DNA from: Limnobacter litoralis
GTDB lineage: Bacteria > Pseudomonadota > Gammaproteobacteria > Burkholderiales > Burkholderiaceae_B
Assembly (NCBI RefSeq): GCF_030160455.1
Contig: NZ_BSOJ01000012.1
Coordinates: 124,001 to 188,000 of the forward strand
Length of the DNA: 64,000 bases
Reading direction: 5' to 3'
This document shows positions 1 through 8,380 of this stretch, piece after piece. How positions within the stretch are numbered: position 1 is the stretch's first letter; every line of letters starts with the position of its first letter. The notes under the pieces were generated by a model, which worked only from the letters and a program-made list of their open reading frames with translations, was not told the origin of the DNA and ran no database searches. Both the position numbers and the translations under genes were made by a program.

Positions 1-2
1 TG

Positions 3-524
3 CTGTTTCGTGCAATTGGCCTGGGCAAACCCGGCGAGCAGGCCGTGGCTGCCTTGATGGATCTCTTTCGGTTCGAGTCTGCGCATGTGTTGCACTACTC
101 GGACCCGGTGACTGGGTCCGTTCGGCAAATCGATCTTCAGCCTGCCTCACAAGGCGCCGGTTGGCAGCTCAAGGGCGTCATGTTGCTCGGGCAGGTTCAA
201 TCCGAGCAGTGGTTGCGCCACTGGTTTGATCAAGGTCTGGATGTCACCCCGGTTCAACGTTACCTGCTTTCGCCCTTGCAAAGCCCGCCTGGCGAGCAGG
301 CCGCGCCTGTCCGCGTGGTGTGCAACTGCATGGGGGTGACTGACCAGGCCATTGAGTCAAAGCTAGCCGAGCTGTTGCCCGGTGATTCAAACCCGGAAGG
401 TCGGTCAGTGGTTGAACTGGCGCAGCAATTAAAGACACAGCTTGGCTGTGGTTCCCAATGTGGCTCATGCATGCCAGAGATTGGCCGGTTGGTGAGCAGC
501 GGTCTTGCTACAATAAAGGCTTGA
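3..524 (+). CDS. nasA: Assimilatory nitrate reductase, C-terminal end (partial)
   Basis: The reading frame is open from the left edge, so only the last 173 residues or so of a larger protein are present. Near the end is a BFD-like [2Fe-2S] domain: a Cys-Asn-Cys pair followed about 40 residues later by CGSQCGSC. In NasA-type molybdopterin nitrate reductases this C-terminal cluster passes electrons toward the Mo-bisMGD and [4Fe-4S] centres, which reduce nitrate to nitrite in the cytoplasm. The part before it matches the tail between the molybdopterin and BFD domains only loosely. A nitrite reductase large subunit also carries a BFD domain and is the main alternative, but there the domain is internal. 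ybiB follows 19 bases later, a common neighbour of nas genes in betaproteobacteria. Confidence 0.8.
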   Translation: MFRAIGLGKPGEQAVAALMDLFRFESAHVLHYSDPVTGSVRQIDLQPASQGAGWQLKGVMLLGQVQSEQWLRHWFDQGLDVTPVQRYLLSPLQSPPGEQAAPVRVVCNCMGVTDQAIESKLAELLPGDSNPEGRSVVELAQQLKTQLGCGSQCGSCMPEIGRLVSSGLATIKA

Positions 525-543
525 TGCATTTTTCTGGTTCCCC

Positions 544-1518
544 ATGAACTCCAGTACACAGCCTGTAAGCCCATTCTCCTGCGCGCCTTTCATTAAGGAA
601 ATTGGTCGCGGTAAAGAAGGTGCACGCGGCCTTGATCGGGCACAGGCTCGCGAATTGATGGCTGCCATTCTCGCAGGGCTTGTTTCCCCGCTTGAACTCG
701 GGGCCGTTCTCATCGCTTTGCGGGTCAAGGGCGAAACAATCGATGAGTTGCTGGGCTTTCTGGATGCCTTGGCCGATCAGTCGGTGCAAACCGACGGCAC
801 CGCTGCCTCGGTTTTTCAGCAGTTGAACGACTGGTCGGTTCAATCTGGCAAGCCGGTTGTGGTCATACCCAGTTACAACGGTGCGCGGCGAAAGCCGAAC
901 CTGACCGCCATGATCGCCGGTCTGCTGGCTGAAAAGGGCTTCCCTGTGCTGGTGCATGGCCACGCTGACAATGCGGTGGGGCGGGTCAGTACACGGTCAG
1001 TCATGGATCAGATTCAGTGGCCAATGGCCAATGCCCCGGTGTATCTCGAACTGGCCCACTGGCAGCCCATGCTGGCTGAATTGTTGAACAAGCGTGCCGT
1101 GTTGGGGGTGCGCAACGTCGCCCACACGCTGGTCAAGTTGTTGGTGCCCTCACAGCTAAAACAGACCTTGGCTGTGTGCAGTTACACGCACCCTGAATTC
1201 TGGAACCTGCAGCGAGCCGTGTTCTGTTCACTGGGGCAGACTGCCCTGGTGTTGCGGGGGCACGAAGGTGAGCCCGTGGCTGCGCCTTATCGAGTGCCCC
1301 GTATGGATGGCGTCAAGGCCGGGCAAAGCTGGTGTCTCGCTGAGCCTGAATCGCTGATGAGTGAGCAGCCCGACCCGCATCCGCCCATCGACGCCACGTC
1401 CACCGCACGTCAAATTGAGGCCTGGCTTACCAAATCGCAAGTCATTCCACACGGGTTTGTGGCGCAGCTTCAGGCCATCGAAACCTTGATCGCAAGCGAA
1501 ACTGCTGCCCAGTCATGA
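544..1518 (+). CDS. ybiB: YbiB/TrpD2 family nucleic-acid-binding protein
   Basis: A 324-residue protein with the fold of anthranilate phosphoribosyltransferase (glycosyltransferase family 3). An N-terminal helical domain (about residues 15-80, with LDRAQARELMAAILAG and ALRVKGETIDELLGFLDAL) precedes a larger alpha/beta domain beginning around SGKPVVVIPSYNGARRKPNL. The glycine-rich phosphoribosyl-binding loop of true TrpD enzymes is altered here, as in the YbiB/TrpD2 branch, whose E. coli member binds nucleic acid and is LexA-controlled. A biosynthetic role is therefore unlikely. The gene starts just after the nitrate reductase gene and overlaps the next one by four bases (ATGA), so the three are probably cotranscribed. 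How it relates to nitrogen assimilation is not evident from the sequence. Confidence 0.85.
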   Translation: MNSSTQPVSPFSCAPFIKEIGRGKEGARGLDRAQARELMAAILAGLVSPLELGAVLIALRVKGETIDELLGFLDALADQSVQTDGTAASVFQQLNDWSVQSGKPVVVIPSYNGARRKPNLTAMIAGLLAEKGFPVLVHGHADNAVGRVSTRSVMDQIQWPMANAPVYLELAHWQPMLAELLNKRAVLGVRNVAHTLVKLLVPSQLKQTLAVCSYTHPEFWNLQRAVFCSLGQTALVLRGHEGEPVAAPYRVPRMDGVKAGQSWCLAEPESLMSEQPDPHPPIDATSTARQIEAWLTKSQVIPHGFVAQLQAIETLIASETAAQS

Positions 1519-2747
1519 GCCAGCACTTCGACGCCATTGTGGTGGGTGCCGGCGCTGCTGGTCTGCTGTGTGCCGCCCGCATTGGGCAGGGCGGTTTGCG
1601 GGTTGCGCTTCTGGATCACAGCGAAAAGCTTGCTGAAAAAATCCGGATCAGCGGCGGTGGGCGCTGCAATTTCACAAACCGGGTGGTCACGCCCGACAAC
1701 TTTGTGTCACAAAACTCCAGGTTTGCGCGTCACGCACTGGCCAATTTCAAACCAGATGACTTCATTGCCATGGTGCAGGGCCACCGTATCGCCTTTCACG
1801 AAAAGCACAAAGGGCAGCTTTTTTGTGATCGCAGCAGCGAGGACATCATCGAGATGCTGGTCAGCGAGTGCCAAGGGGGCAAAGTTCAGTGGTACAGGCC
1901 GCACAGCGTCAGTGCCATTGAGCATTCGGAGGGTCGGTTCACCCTACAAACCACCGCTGGCCGATTGACCACAGCCAAACTGGTCATTGCAACAGGTGGC
2001 CTGCCCGTTCCCAAAATTGGCGCCACTGATTTTGGGCTTCGCATTGCACGCCAGTTTGGCCACAAAATCATCGAGCCTCGTCCTGCGTTGGTTCCAATGA
2101 CCTTTGACAGCGCTGTGTGGGAACCTTACGCAAGCTTGGCGGGTGTGGCCTTGCCCGTCAAAAGCAGGGGTAGTGAGCCGAAAGCCCCGTGGTTTGATGA
2201 AGACTTGTTGTTTACCCACCGGGGCTTGAGTGGTCCGGCGGTCTTGCAGGCTTCCAGCTATTGGCAACCCGGGCAAGCCCTTCACGTTAATTTTTCAGGC
2301 CACAATTCACCGGAGCTTTGTCTGGAGGCATTCAAGCAGGCTGCAGTCGGAACGCGTGCCCAGTTCGAGAACTGGCTTGCGCAGCAATTGCCCCATGTTC
2401 CCCGACGTTTGCTGGAATCCTGGCTTGTGTTGCCGCAGTTCGCGGAACTTCGTGGTCGCAAGGTCGCCGAGTTCGGAAAGAAGCAACTGCAACCCCTGGT
2501 TCAGGCCTTGGCGGGGTTTGGCGTGGTGCCCAGCGGCACCGAGGGGTATCGCAAGGCTGAGGTGATGCGTGGTGGTGTTGATACCGCATTCCTGAACCCG
2601 AAAAAAATGGAATCGACCCTGCTGCCCGGTTTGTTTTTCATTGGCGAAGTGGTGGATGTCACAGGTTGGCTGGGCGGTTACAACTTTCAATGGGCTTGGG
2701 CCAGCGGCGTGCTGGCAGCCCAAGCCATTTTGAAGACAAATGCTTGA
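1515..2747 (+). CDS. NAD(P)/FAD-dependent oxidoreductase, HI0933/BaiN-like family
   Basis: A 410-residue flavoprotein of the HI0933-like family (PF03486). The N-terminal Rossmann motif VVGAGAAGLLCAARIG starts at about residue 9. The family signature ISGGGRCNFTN follows near residue 46, and the FAD-closing segment IGEVVDVTGWLGGYNFQWA lies near the C-terminus, where the flavin contacts the family's GGYN stretch. The length and the missing tail residues fit the TIGR03862 subgroup of proteobacterial flavoproteins. The substrate is unknown; distant relatives reduce bile-acid intermediates or tRNA-related substrates. The start codon overlaps the ybiB stop (ATGA), giving translational coupling. Confidence 0.88.
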   Translation: MSQHFDAIVVGAGAAGLLCAARIGQGGLRVALLDHSEKLAEKIRISGGGRCNFTNRVVTPDNFVSQNSRFARHALANFKPDDFIAMVQGHRIAFHEKHKGQLFCDRSSEDIIEMLVSECQGGKVQWYRPHSVSAIEHSEGRFTLQTTAGRLTTAKLVIATGGLPVPKIGATDFGLRIARQFGHKIIEPRPALVPMTFDSAVWEPYASLAGVALPVKSRGSEPKAPWFDEDLLFTHRGLSGPAVLQASSYWQPGQALHVNFSGHNSPELCLEAFKQAAVGTRAQFENWLAQQLPHVPRRLLESWLVLPQFAELRGRKVAEFGKKQLQPLVQALAGFGVVPSGTEGYRKAEVMRGGVDTAFLNPKKMESTLLPGLFFIGEVVDVTGWLGGYNFQWAWASGVLAAQAILKTNA

Positions 2748-2773
2748 ATTGTGAGAAAGTTCAGTGCTATACT
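2744..2773 (+). promoter_or_regulatory. Sigma-70 promoter of rpsU
   Basis: TTGAAT at 2744-2749 and TATACT at 2768-2773 are separated by 18 bases. Transcription would begin near 2780, about 75 bases ahead of rpsU, matching a dedicated promoter for the macromolecular synthesis operon. The -35 box overlaps the stop codon of the preceding flavoprotein gene. It is called from consensus only. Confidence 0.55.
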
Positions 2774-2782
2774 TTCGCTCTT

Positions 2783-2796
2783 TGCCAAATTTGGCA
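2783..2796. repeat. 14-bp perfect palindrome at the predicted rpsU transcription start
   Basis: TGCCAAATTTGGCA is a perfect two-fold palindrome located 10 bases after the predicted -10 box, so it would cover about +3 to +16 of the rpsU transcript. The position suits a repressor operator or a 5'-end mRNA hairpin. No binding protein can be named from the sequence. Confidence 0.5.
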
Positions 2797-2853
2797 GGTC
2801 GCGTATTGCTTGCGGCTTTTAAAAACCAACACTGAATTATCGACTGGAGCCCT

Positions 2854-3066
2854 ATGCCATCCGTTCGCGTCAAAGAAAACGAGCCTTTTGAAGTTGCCCT
2901 GCGTCGCTTCAAGCGCACCATTGAAAAAACTGGTCTGCTGACCGAACTGCGCTCACGCGAGTTTTATGAAAAGCCTACAGCAGAGCGCAAGCGCCTGAAG
3001 GCCGCCGCAGTGAAGCGCCACTACAAGCGCCTGCGCAGCATGATGCTGCCTAAAAAGCTGTACTGA
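2854..3066 (+). CDS. rpsU: 30S ribosomal protein S21
   Basis: A 70-residue basic protein with the S21 pattern: [21 protein letters not shown] at the N-terminus, then [21 protein letters not shown] and a basic tail ending [11 protein letters not shown]21 sits on the platform of the small ribosomal subunit next to the anti-Shine-Dalgarno end of 16S rRNA and aids initiation. The length is that of a normal full S21. It heads the rpsU-yqeY-dnaG-rpoD block, which couples ribosome, primase and sigma factor production. A hairpin between rpsU and yqeY probably lets rpsU mRNA be made in excess of the distal genes. Confidence 0.97.
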   Translation: MPSVRVKENEPFEVALRRFKRTIEKTGLLTELRSREFYEKPTAERKRLKAAAVKRHYKRLRSMMLPKKLY

Positions 3067-3091
3067 TCCATTCCACCTACAGTTTTTGTTG

Positions 3092-3131
3092 AAAAAGGCA
3101 TTGTCTGTCACTCGGTTGGCGGTGCCTTTTT
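3092..3131 (+). terminator. Partial terminator or attenuator between rpsU and yqeY
   Basis: AAAAAGGCA at 3092-3100 pairs perfectly with TGCCTTTTT at 3123-3131 around a 22-base loop, with the U tract forming the descending arm. The hairpin ends 5 bases before the yqeY start. In E. coli a leaky terminator lies between rpsU and dnaG, and this element is in the equivalent place. Confidence 0.6.
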
Positions 3132-3136
3132 AAATC

Positions 3137-3586
3137 ATGTCCCTCAAAGCAAAAATCCTTGACGACATCAAAGCAGCCATGAAAGCGAGAGAGCAGGAAA
3201 AGCTCTCTGCCTTGCGCATGCTGTCGGCTGGAATCAAGCAGAAAGAAGTCGACGAGCGCATCGAGCTTGACGATGCGGCCATTTTGGCTGTCATTGAAAA
3301 GCAGATCAAGCAACGCAAAGAGGCCGCCGCTCAATTCCAGGCTGGTGGTCGGGAAGACACCGCCGCCAAAGAGTTGGCCGAAGCCGAGTTGTTAGCGGCT
3401 TATCTGCCCAAGCAATTGTCCCCTGAAGAGGTGGAGCAGGTTGTCCGCAATGTGGTGGCGGCATTGGGTGCCACTGGCCCGCAAGACATGGGCAAGGTCA
3501 TGGGGCAAGCCAAAGCTGAGCTGGCAGGCAAGGCCGACATGTCCAAAGTGTCCGGTGTTGTCAAAAACGTCTTGTCTTCGCTGTAA
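3137..3586 (+). CDS. yqeY: GatB/YqeY domain-containing protein
   Basis: A 149-residue free-standing YqeY domain, the helical tail domain also found at the C-terminus of the GatB subunit of the tRNA amidotransferase. The start MSLKAKILDDIKAAMKAREQ, the central helix with EKQIKQRKEAAAQF, and the tail GPQDMGKVMGQAKAELAGKADMSKVSGVVK are all typical. In GatB this region contacts tRNA, so a tRNA-related role is usual speculation, but the free protein has no established function. Its place between rpsU and dnaG is conserved in betaproteobacteria and supports cotranscription. Confidence 0.92.
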   Translation: MSLKAKILDDIKAAMKAREQEKLSALRMLSAGIKQKEVDERIELDDAAILAVIEKQIKQRKEAAAQFQAGGREDTAAKELAEAELLAAYLPKQLSPEEVEQVVRNVVAALGATGPQDMGKVMGQAKAELAGKADMSKVSGVVKNVLSSL

Positions 3587-3644
3587 ATCCCTGCCAGTCC
3601 ATTGGCAATCAATCCATTCTGAATCGCAAGCAGTCTTGCGTTCA

Positions 3645-3671
3645 GCGCCGTGACTCTCAAGGCGCGCTTTT
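3645..3671 (+). terminator. Weak hairpin with T run before dnaG
   Basis: GCGCC at 3645-3649 pairs with GGCGC at 3661-3665 around an 11-base loop, followed by GCTTTTT. The stem is only five G/C pairs, so this may be a leaky terminator after yqeY or simply part of the dnaG leader. Confidence 0.35.
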
Positions 3672-3732
3672 TGGTATCCTTTCAAGTGTTCACCTTCGCA
3701 CCCTTGTGCGGCTTCCTGGGTAATTTCTCGGC

Positions 3733-5532
3733 ATGATTCCACAAAACTTCATCGACGACCTGCTGTATCGGCTTGATATCGCCGATGTGGTTGGGCGGTA
3801 TGTTCAGTTGAAGTCTGCCGGTGCCAATTTGCAGGGTTTGTGCCCTTTCCACAAGGAAAAATCTCCCTCTTTCAGTGTCAGTCCCTCCAAGCAGTTCTAC
3901 CACTGCTTTGGTTGCGGTGCCAGTGGCAATGCCATCGGTTTTGTCATGGAACATTTGGGCATGACTTTTCCCGAGGCCGTTGAGCAACTGGCTGGCCAGC
4001 TGGGCATGGAGGTGCCTTACGAAAAGGGCATGGATCTGCCCGAGGAGGTTCGGTCTGAGCGGGACCAAATCGTCGAGTTGTTGACCCGATCTGCCAATTA
4101 TTACAAGGCCCAACTCAAGCAGTCGCCGCGGGCAGTCCAATACCTGAAGAACAGGGGGCTGACGGGTCAAATTGCCGCCCGCTATGGCTTGGGCTACGCA
4201 CCCGACAACTATCAGAATCTGGAATCTGTGGTGGACGATTACGCCAGCAATGCCCTGTTGGACACGGCGGGTTTGACGAAATTGTCTGAGCAAAACAGCC
4301 GTCGCTACGACCGTTTTCGCGACCGCGTCATGTTTCCCATTCGCAATGCCAAAGGTCAGGTGATCGGATTTGGCGGTCGGGTGATCGAAAAAGCCGAGCC
4401 CAAATACCTGAACAGCCCCGAAACACCGGTGTTTCACAAAGGACACGAGGTCTATGGGCTGTTTGAGGCGCGTCAAGCCATCCACAAAAAGGGCTATGTG
4501 CTGATCACTGAAGGCTACATGGACGTGGTGGCCCTTGCGCAGTGGGGGTTTGAGAACGCGGTGGCCACCCTGGGCACGGCAGTGACGCCGGACCACGTGC
4601 AAAAGCTGTTCAAACAGACCGATCGCCTGGTGTTTGCATTCGACGGCGATGGTGCTGGGCAAAAGGCAGCCTGGCGCGCGCTTCAGGCTTGTCTTAGCCA
4701 CGTCAACGAGGTCAAGCGGGCGGATTTCATTTTTCTGCCGACCGAGCACGACCCTGACTCCTACGTTCGCACGGAAGGGCCAGACGGGTTTGAGGCGTTG
4801 GTGGCCAAGGCGCTCTCGTTGTCGGACTATCTGTTGCGCCAGGTCGGTTCCCAGTTTCAGGTGCAGCAGGTGGAGGGCAGTTCGGCCGCGGTCGCATTCC
4901 TCAAGCCTTTGGTTGCTCAAGTTCAGCCCTCGGTGTTTCGCTCGGCCTTGGTTCGTTCGCTGGCCGACTTGCTCGGTATGACGCCGGTTGAACTGTCTTC
5001 TCATCTTGGTTTGAAACGCCCCGTGGGCGAGGGTCAGGTGTTCAGGCGCAAGGGCAAAGACGCCGGGCCCAGGGCTGATTTCTCGCCTAGGCCAAAAGCC
5101 AAATCCGCTTTGTTGGGTCTGGCTGCCCGGTTGGTGCGTGCCCCCCAGTGCGTTGGCGAATGTTTTTCACTGGTTGAGTTGTATGAAAAAAGCGACGCTC
5201 TACCCCAAGAGGGGCACAGTTTCATTCACCTGGTTGAAAAAATCAAAGAGAACCCCAACTTACTGATGGCGAGGTTGCCCAATGCGTTCAACGACCAGGT
5301 GCACCAATCGTGGGTGAATGGCGTTGTACAGGAAGCTCAGCAACTCGATGATGAAATCGATTTTGAAACCGAGTTGAAGGATGCCGTGTATCAATGCAGT
5401 GAGGCCTGGTTTAAAAGCGAGCTGGCGCGTTTGTCGCAGTTGATGCCATTGCAGGGTGAGCAGCTTGTGCTCTATCACGAATTCATGAGGCAGTTCCAAA
5501 ATTTTAAACAAAAGCGAGTTAATCAGTTATAA
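3733..5532 (+). CDS. dnaG: DNA primase
   Basis: A 599-residue bacterial primase that makes RNA primers for replication. The N-terminal zinc-binding domain has Cys37, His40, Cys58 and Cys61 in CPFHKEKSPSF and HCFGCGASG. The TOPRIM catalytic core has Glu260 in EGYMDVVAL and Asp304/Asp306 in DGDGAGQ, which bind the catalytic metals. The basic stretch with RDRVMFPIRNAKGQVIGFGGR precedes it. The C-terminal 150 or so residues are poorly conserved and would hold the DnaB helicase-binding domain. The length is normal. It lies between yqeY and rpoD in the conserved order, and a near-consensus -10 box for rpoD overlaps its last codons. Confidence 0.97.
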   Translation: MIPQNFIDDLLYRLDIADVVGRYVQLKSAGANLQGLCPFHKEKSPSFSVSPSKQFYHCFGCGASGNAIGFVMEHLGMTFPEAVEQLAGQLGMEVPYEKGMDLPEEVRSERDQIVELLTRSANYYKAQLKQSPRAVQYLKNRGLTGQIAARYGLGYAPDNYQNLESVVDDYASNALLDTAGLTKLSEQNSRRYDRFRDRVMFPIRNAKGQVIGFGGRVIEKAEPKYLNSPETPVFHKGHEVYGLFEARQAIHKKGYVLITEGYMDVVALAQWGFENAVATLGTAVTPDHVQKLFKQTDRLVFAFDGDGAGQKAAWRALQACLSHVNEVKRADFIFLPTEHDPDSYVRTEGPDGFEALVAKALSLSDYLLRQVGSQFQVQQVEGSSAAVAFLKPLVAQVQPSVFRSALVRSLADLLGMTPVELSSHLGLKRPVGEGQVFRRKGKDAGPRADFSPRPKAKSALLGLAARLVRAPQCVGECFSLVELYEKSDALPQEGHSFIHLVEKIKENPNLLMARLPNAFNDQVHQSWVNGVVQEAQQLDDEIDFETELKDAVYQCSEAWFKSELARLSQLMPLQGEQLVLYHEFMRQFQNFKQKRVNQL

Positions 5533-5533
5533 T
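5505..5533 (+). promoter_or_regulatory. Candidate rpoD promoter inside the end of dnaG
   Basis: A consensus -10 hexamer TATAAT lies at 5528-5533, 17 bases after TAAACA at 5505-5510, a 4/6 match to the -35 consensus. It straddles the dnaG stop codon. It would give rpoD its own transcript with a leader of about 250 bases to the start chosen here. E. coli also has rpoD promoters within dnaG. Confidence 0.5.
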
Positions 5534-5790
5534 TAAAGGTTACGGCCAAGTAGTGATGGTCACCCGTTTGTCACTCACATGCAGCTTTTTTGGACAGTTT
5601 TCAATCAAACTGGCAACTAAGGTATTGAATGTTCAACTTTCTCAATATTTTTTCCAAATCCCCGGAACAGAAGACCGAAACTGGTCACAAAAGCAAGTCT
5701 GGGGAAGAGGTTGCCAACACAGCCTCCAAAGGGCCTGCAGGCGTAGCCGAGACTGCAACCCAGATCGCCAAACGCAAAGGAGCGTCGTCA

Positions 5791-8178
5791 ATGGCTGAGA
5801 AAAAAGTTTCTCGTCGAACCAAAGCATCAAAAATCGTAGCGGAAGAATTGTCAGTGGAAAAGAAAGTAAAACCCAAGAAAACCAGTGCCGCAGCCTCTAA
5901 AAAGGCAGCTGAGGTTGAAGTGGTAGCCACCCCTGTTGAGCAGCCTGCCGCAGAGAACAAACCCAAACGTGGTCGCAAGCCCAAGGCCGCTGCGGCTGAA
6001 GCTGCGGTCGAAGTGGTTCAGGCCGAGCCTAAAAAACGTGGGCGCAAGCCGAAAGCCAAGGAAGAGGCAGCCGCTGTACCCGCCACCAAGGGAAAGGCAG
6101 GCAAGGGTCCGCGCGCTGAAGACGATGAGGACGAAGATCTTGATCTGTCCTCTTCCGGCGGCGATTCCGACAGCCTGGACACGGATGTGCCCGACGACGA
6201 TGACGACAGCGATGCAAAAAAGGCCGATCTGGTCATTATTCCAAAGCGGGGCCGTGGTTCGCGTGCCAAAGACAAGGCGTTGATCAATTCCGCTTATTTG
6301 TCTTCGGCCACTGCAACGGCTGAAGAGCTTGAGTTGCGCCGCACCCAGCTGAAGATCCTGATCAAGATGGGTAAAGAGCGCGGCTACCTCACATTCGCTG
6401 AAATCAACGACCACCTGCCAGACGACGTCACCGATGGTGAAGTCATCGAGGCGATGGTCAGCACATTCAGCGACATGGGCATTACTGTCTACGATCAGGC
6501 GCCAGACGCTGAAGCCCTGTTGATGAACGACAATGCGCCAGTGGGCACCACCGCGGAAGACGCGGAGGAAGAAGCCGAGGCAGCCCTGTCGAACGTGGAT
6601 TCCGAATTTGGTCGTACCACTGACCCTGTCCGCATGTACATGCGTGAAATGGGCACCGTCGAGCTGTTGACCCGTGAAGGCGAAATTGAAATTGCCAAGC
6701 GCATTGAGGCGGGTCTGAAGGACATGGTCCAAGCCATTTCTGCCTGCCCGGCCATTGTGGAAGACGTGGTCACCATGGGCCAGAAAATTGCCGAAGGCAG
6801 CATGCAGGTCGATGAGGTGGTCGACGGCATTATCGACCTGTCCGACGACGGCATGCCCGGTGAAGACATTGACATGTCTGCCGGCGCTGAAGAAGACGAG
6901 GACGAAGACGACGAAGACGGCGCCAGTGGCGGCGGTGCTTCAGGCATGTCTGCCCGTCAGCTTGAAGAACTGAAAAAGAACTCGCTGGCCATTTTTGCAG
7001 AAATCGAAAAGCAGTTTACCAAGTTAAAAAAGGCTCGCGCTGATGCGGGTTATGGTTCAAGCGGCTACAAGAAAGCCAAAGACGCCATCACCAACGAATT
7101 CATGCGCATCCGCTTCACGGCCAAGCAGGTTGAACGTTTGTGCAGCATCCTGCGTGAACAGGTCAACAGCGTCCGCTCCATCGAGCGTGAAATTTATGAC
7201 ATCGCGGTCAATCGCGTGGGCGTGCCCCGTGAGTTGTTCCTCGACCATTTCAAGGGCAAAGAAATCGAGAAGGGCTGGGTGGATGAGTTGTCTGCTTCCA
7301 GCGCAGCCTGGGCTGAAACTTGGTCCCGAAACATTCCTGCCATTCACGAATTGCAGGAACGGCTGGTCGAAGTTCAAGAGGCCGTGTCATTGCCACTGAA
7401 CGACTTGCGCGCGATCAACAAGCAGATGGTGTCTGGTGAAAATCGTGCTGGCTCGGCCAAGCGCGAGATGATCGAGGCCAACCTGCGTTTGGTGATTTCG
7501 ATCGCCAAAAAGTACACCAACCGTGGTTTGCAGTTCCTGGATCTCATCCAGGAGGGCAACGTCGGTCTGATGAAGGCGGTGGACAAATTCGAATACCGCC
7601 GTGGCTACAAGTTTTCAACGTACGCCACGTGGTGGATTCGCCAGGCCATCACGCGCTCAATCGCGGACCAGGCCCGTACCATCCGTATTCCGGTTCACAT
7701 GATCGAAACGATCAACAAAATGAACCGGATCAGTCGTCAGATCCTGCAGGAAACCGGCATCGAGCCTGATCCTTCTACTCTGGCTGAGCGCATGGAAATG
7801 CCGGAAGACAAGATCCGCAAGATTCTGAAAATCGCCAAAGAACCGATTTCGATGGAAACACCGATTGGCGACGACGACGATTCTCATTTGGGCGACTTCA
7901 TTGAGGACAACCAGACGCTGGCCCCTCAGGACGCTGCGCAATACAGCAGCTTGCGATTTGTCACCAAAGACGTGCTCGATTCACTGACCCCCCGCGAAGC
8001 CAAGGTGCTGCGCATGCGGTTCGGCATTGAAATGAGCACCGACCACACCTTGGAAGAAGTGGGCAAGCAGTTTGACGTCACGCGCGAGCGTATTCGTCAG
8101 ATTGAGGCCAAAGCGCTGCGCAAGCTGCGTCACCCATCCAGGTCAGACAAGCTGAAAAGCTTCCTTGAAGGCGAATAA
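5791..8178 (+). CDS. rpoD: RNA polymerase sigma factor RpoD (sigma-70)
   Basis: The housekeeping sigma factor, 795 residues from this start. Region 1.1 follows a long Lys/Ala-rich N-terminal extension. Region 1.2 begins [22 protein letters not shown] non-conserved insert carries the acidic tract [16 protein letters not shown]. Region 2 has [20 protein letters not shown] and [20 protein letters not shown] (-10 recognition). Region 4.2 ends with [20 protein letters not shown] (-35 recognition). I chose ATG 5791 because AAAGGAG stands 8 bases before it. The in-frame ATG at 5629 would add 54 residues but has only a weak TAAGG ahead of it. The extension has two KRGRKPK motifs (Arg60, Arg83) resembling AT-hooks. 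Confidence 0.96.
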   Translation: MAEKKVSRRTKASKIVAEELSVEKKVKPKKTSAAASKKAAEVEVVATPVEQPAAENKPKRGRKPKAAAAEAAVEVVQAEPKKRGRKPKAKEEAAAVPATKGKAGKGPRAEDDEDEDLDLSSSGGDSDSLDTDVPDDDDDSDAKKADLVIIPKRGRGSRAKDKALINSAYLSSATATAEELELRRTQLKILIKMGKERGYLTFAEINDHLPDDVTDGEVIEAMVSTFSDMGITVYDQAPDAEALLMNDNAPVGTTAEDAEEEAEAALSNVDSEFGRTTDPVRMYMREMGTVELLTREGEIEIAKRIEAGLKDMVQAISACPAIVEDVVTMGQKIAEGSMQVDEVVDGIIDLSDDGMPGEDIDMSAGAEEDEDEDDEDGASGGGASGMSARQLEELKKNSLAIFAEIEKQFTKLKKARADAGYGSSGYKKAKDAITNEFMRIRFTAKQVERLCSILREQVNSVRSIEREIYDIAVNRVGVPRELFLDHFKGKEIEKGWVDELSASSAAWAETWSRNIPAIHELQERLVEVQEAVSLPLNDLRAINKQMVSGENRAGSAKREMIEANLRLVISIAKKYTNRGLQFLDLIQEGNVGLMKAVDKFEYRRGYKFSTYATWWIRQAITRSIADQARTIRIPVHMIETINKMNRISRQILQETGIEPDPSTLAERMEMPEDKIRKILKIAKEPISMETPIGDDDDSHLGDFIEDNQTLAPQDAAQYSSLRFVTKDVLDSLTPREAKVLRMRFGIEMSTDHTLEEVGKQFDVTRERIRQIEAKALRKLRHPSRSDKLKSFLEGE

Positions 8179-8198
8179 GCAAATCAATCAGGTTTAAA

Positions 8199-8224
8199 AG
8201 GGCGTTAAAATCAACGCTCTTTTT
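8199..8224 (+). terminator. Rho-independent terminator of rpoD
   Basis: AGGGCGTT at 8199-8206 pairs with AACGCTCT at 8213-8220 (one G-U pair) around a six-base loop, followed directly by TTTT. It sits just before the tRNA gene. The loop also contains TAAAAT, which could instead be a -10 box for the tRNA. Confidence 0.55.
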
Positions 8225-8225
8225 C

Positions 8226-8304
<79 letters not shown>

Positions 8305-8308
8305 AATC

Positions 8309-8343
8309 AAAAAGCCGTTGTGTGTTAACACACAGCGGCTTTT
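8309..8343 (+). terminator. Strong terminator after the tRNA gene, probably bidirectional
   Basis: AAAAAGCCG then TGTGTG pairs with CACACA then CGGCTTTT around TTAA, with a single mismatch. A-rich and T-rich flanks on opposite sides allow it to end both the tRNA transcript and the converging SnoaL-like gene on the other strand. Confidence 0.8.
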
Positions 8344-8380
8344 CTCAATTCATCAGCCAATCAGTGAATTTTTGGTTTGA

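Noticed and set aside
3682-5004. Long open frame on the minus strand across dnaG
   Set aside because: Antisense to a certain gene, with Arg/Gln/His-rich low-quality sequence and no recognisable motif; similar antisense frames lie over alaS, cysN and cysI for the same reason.
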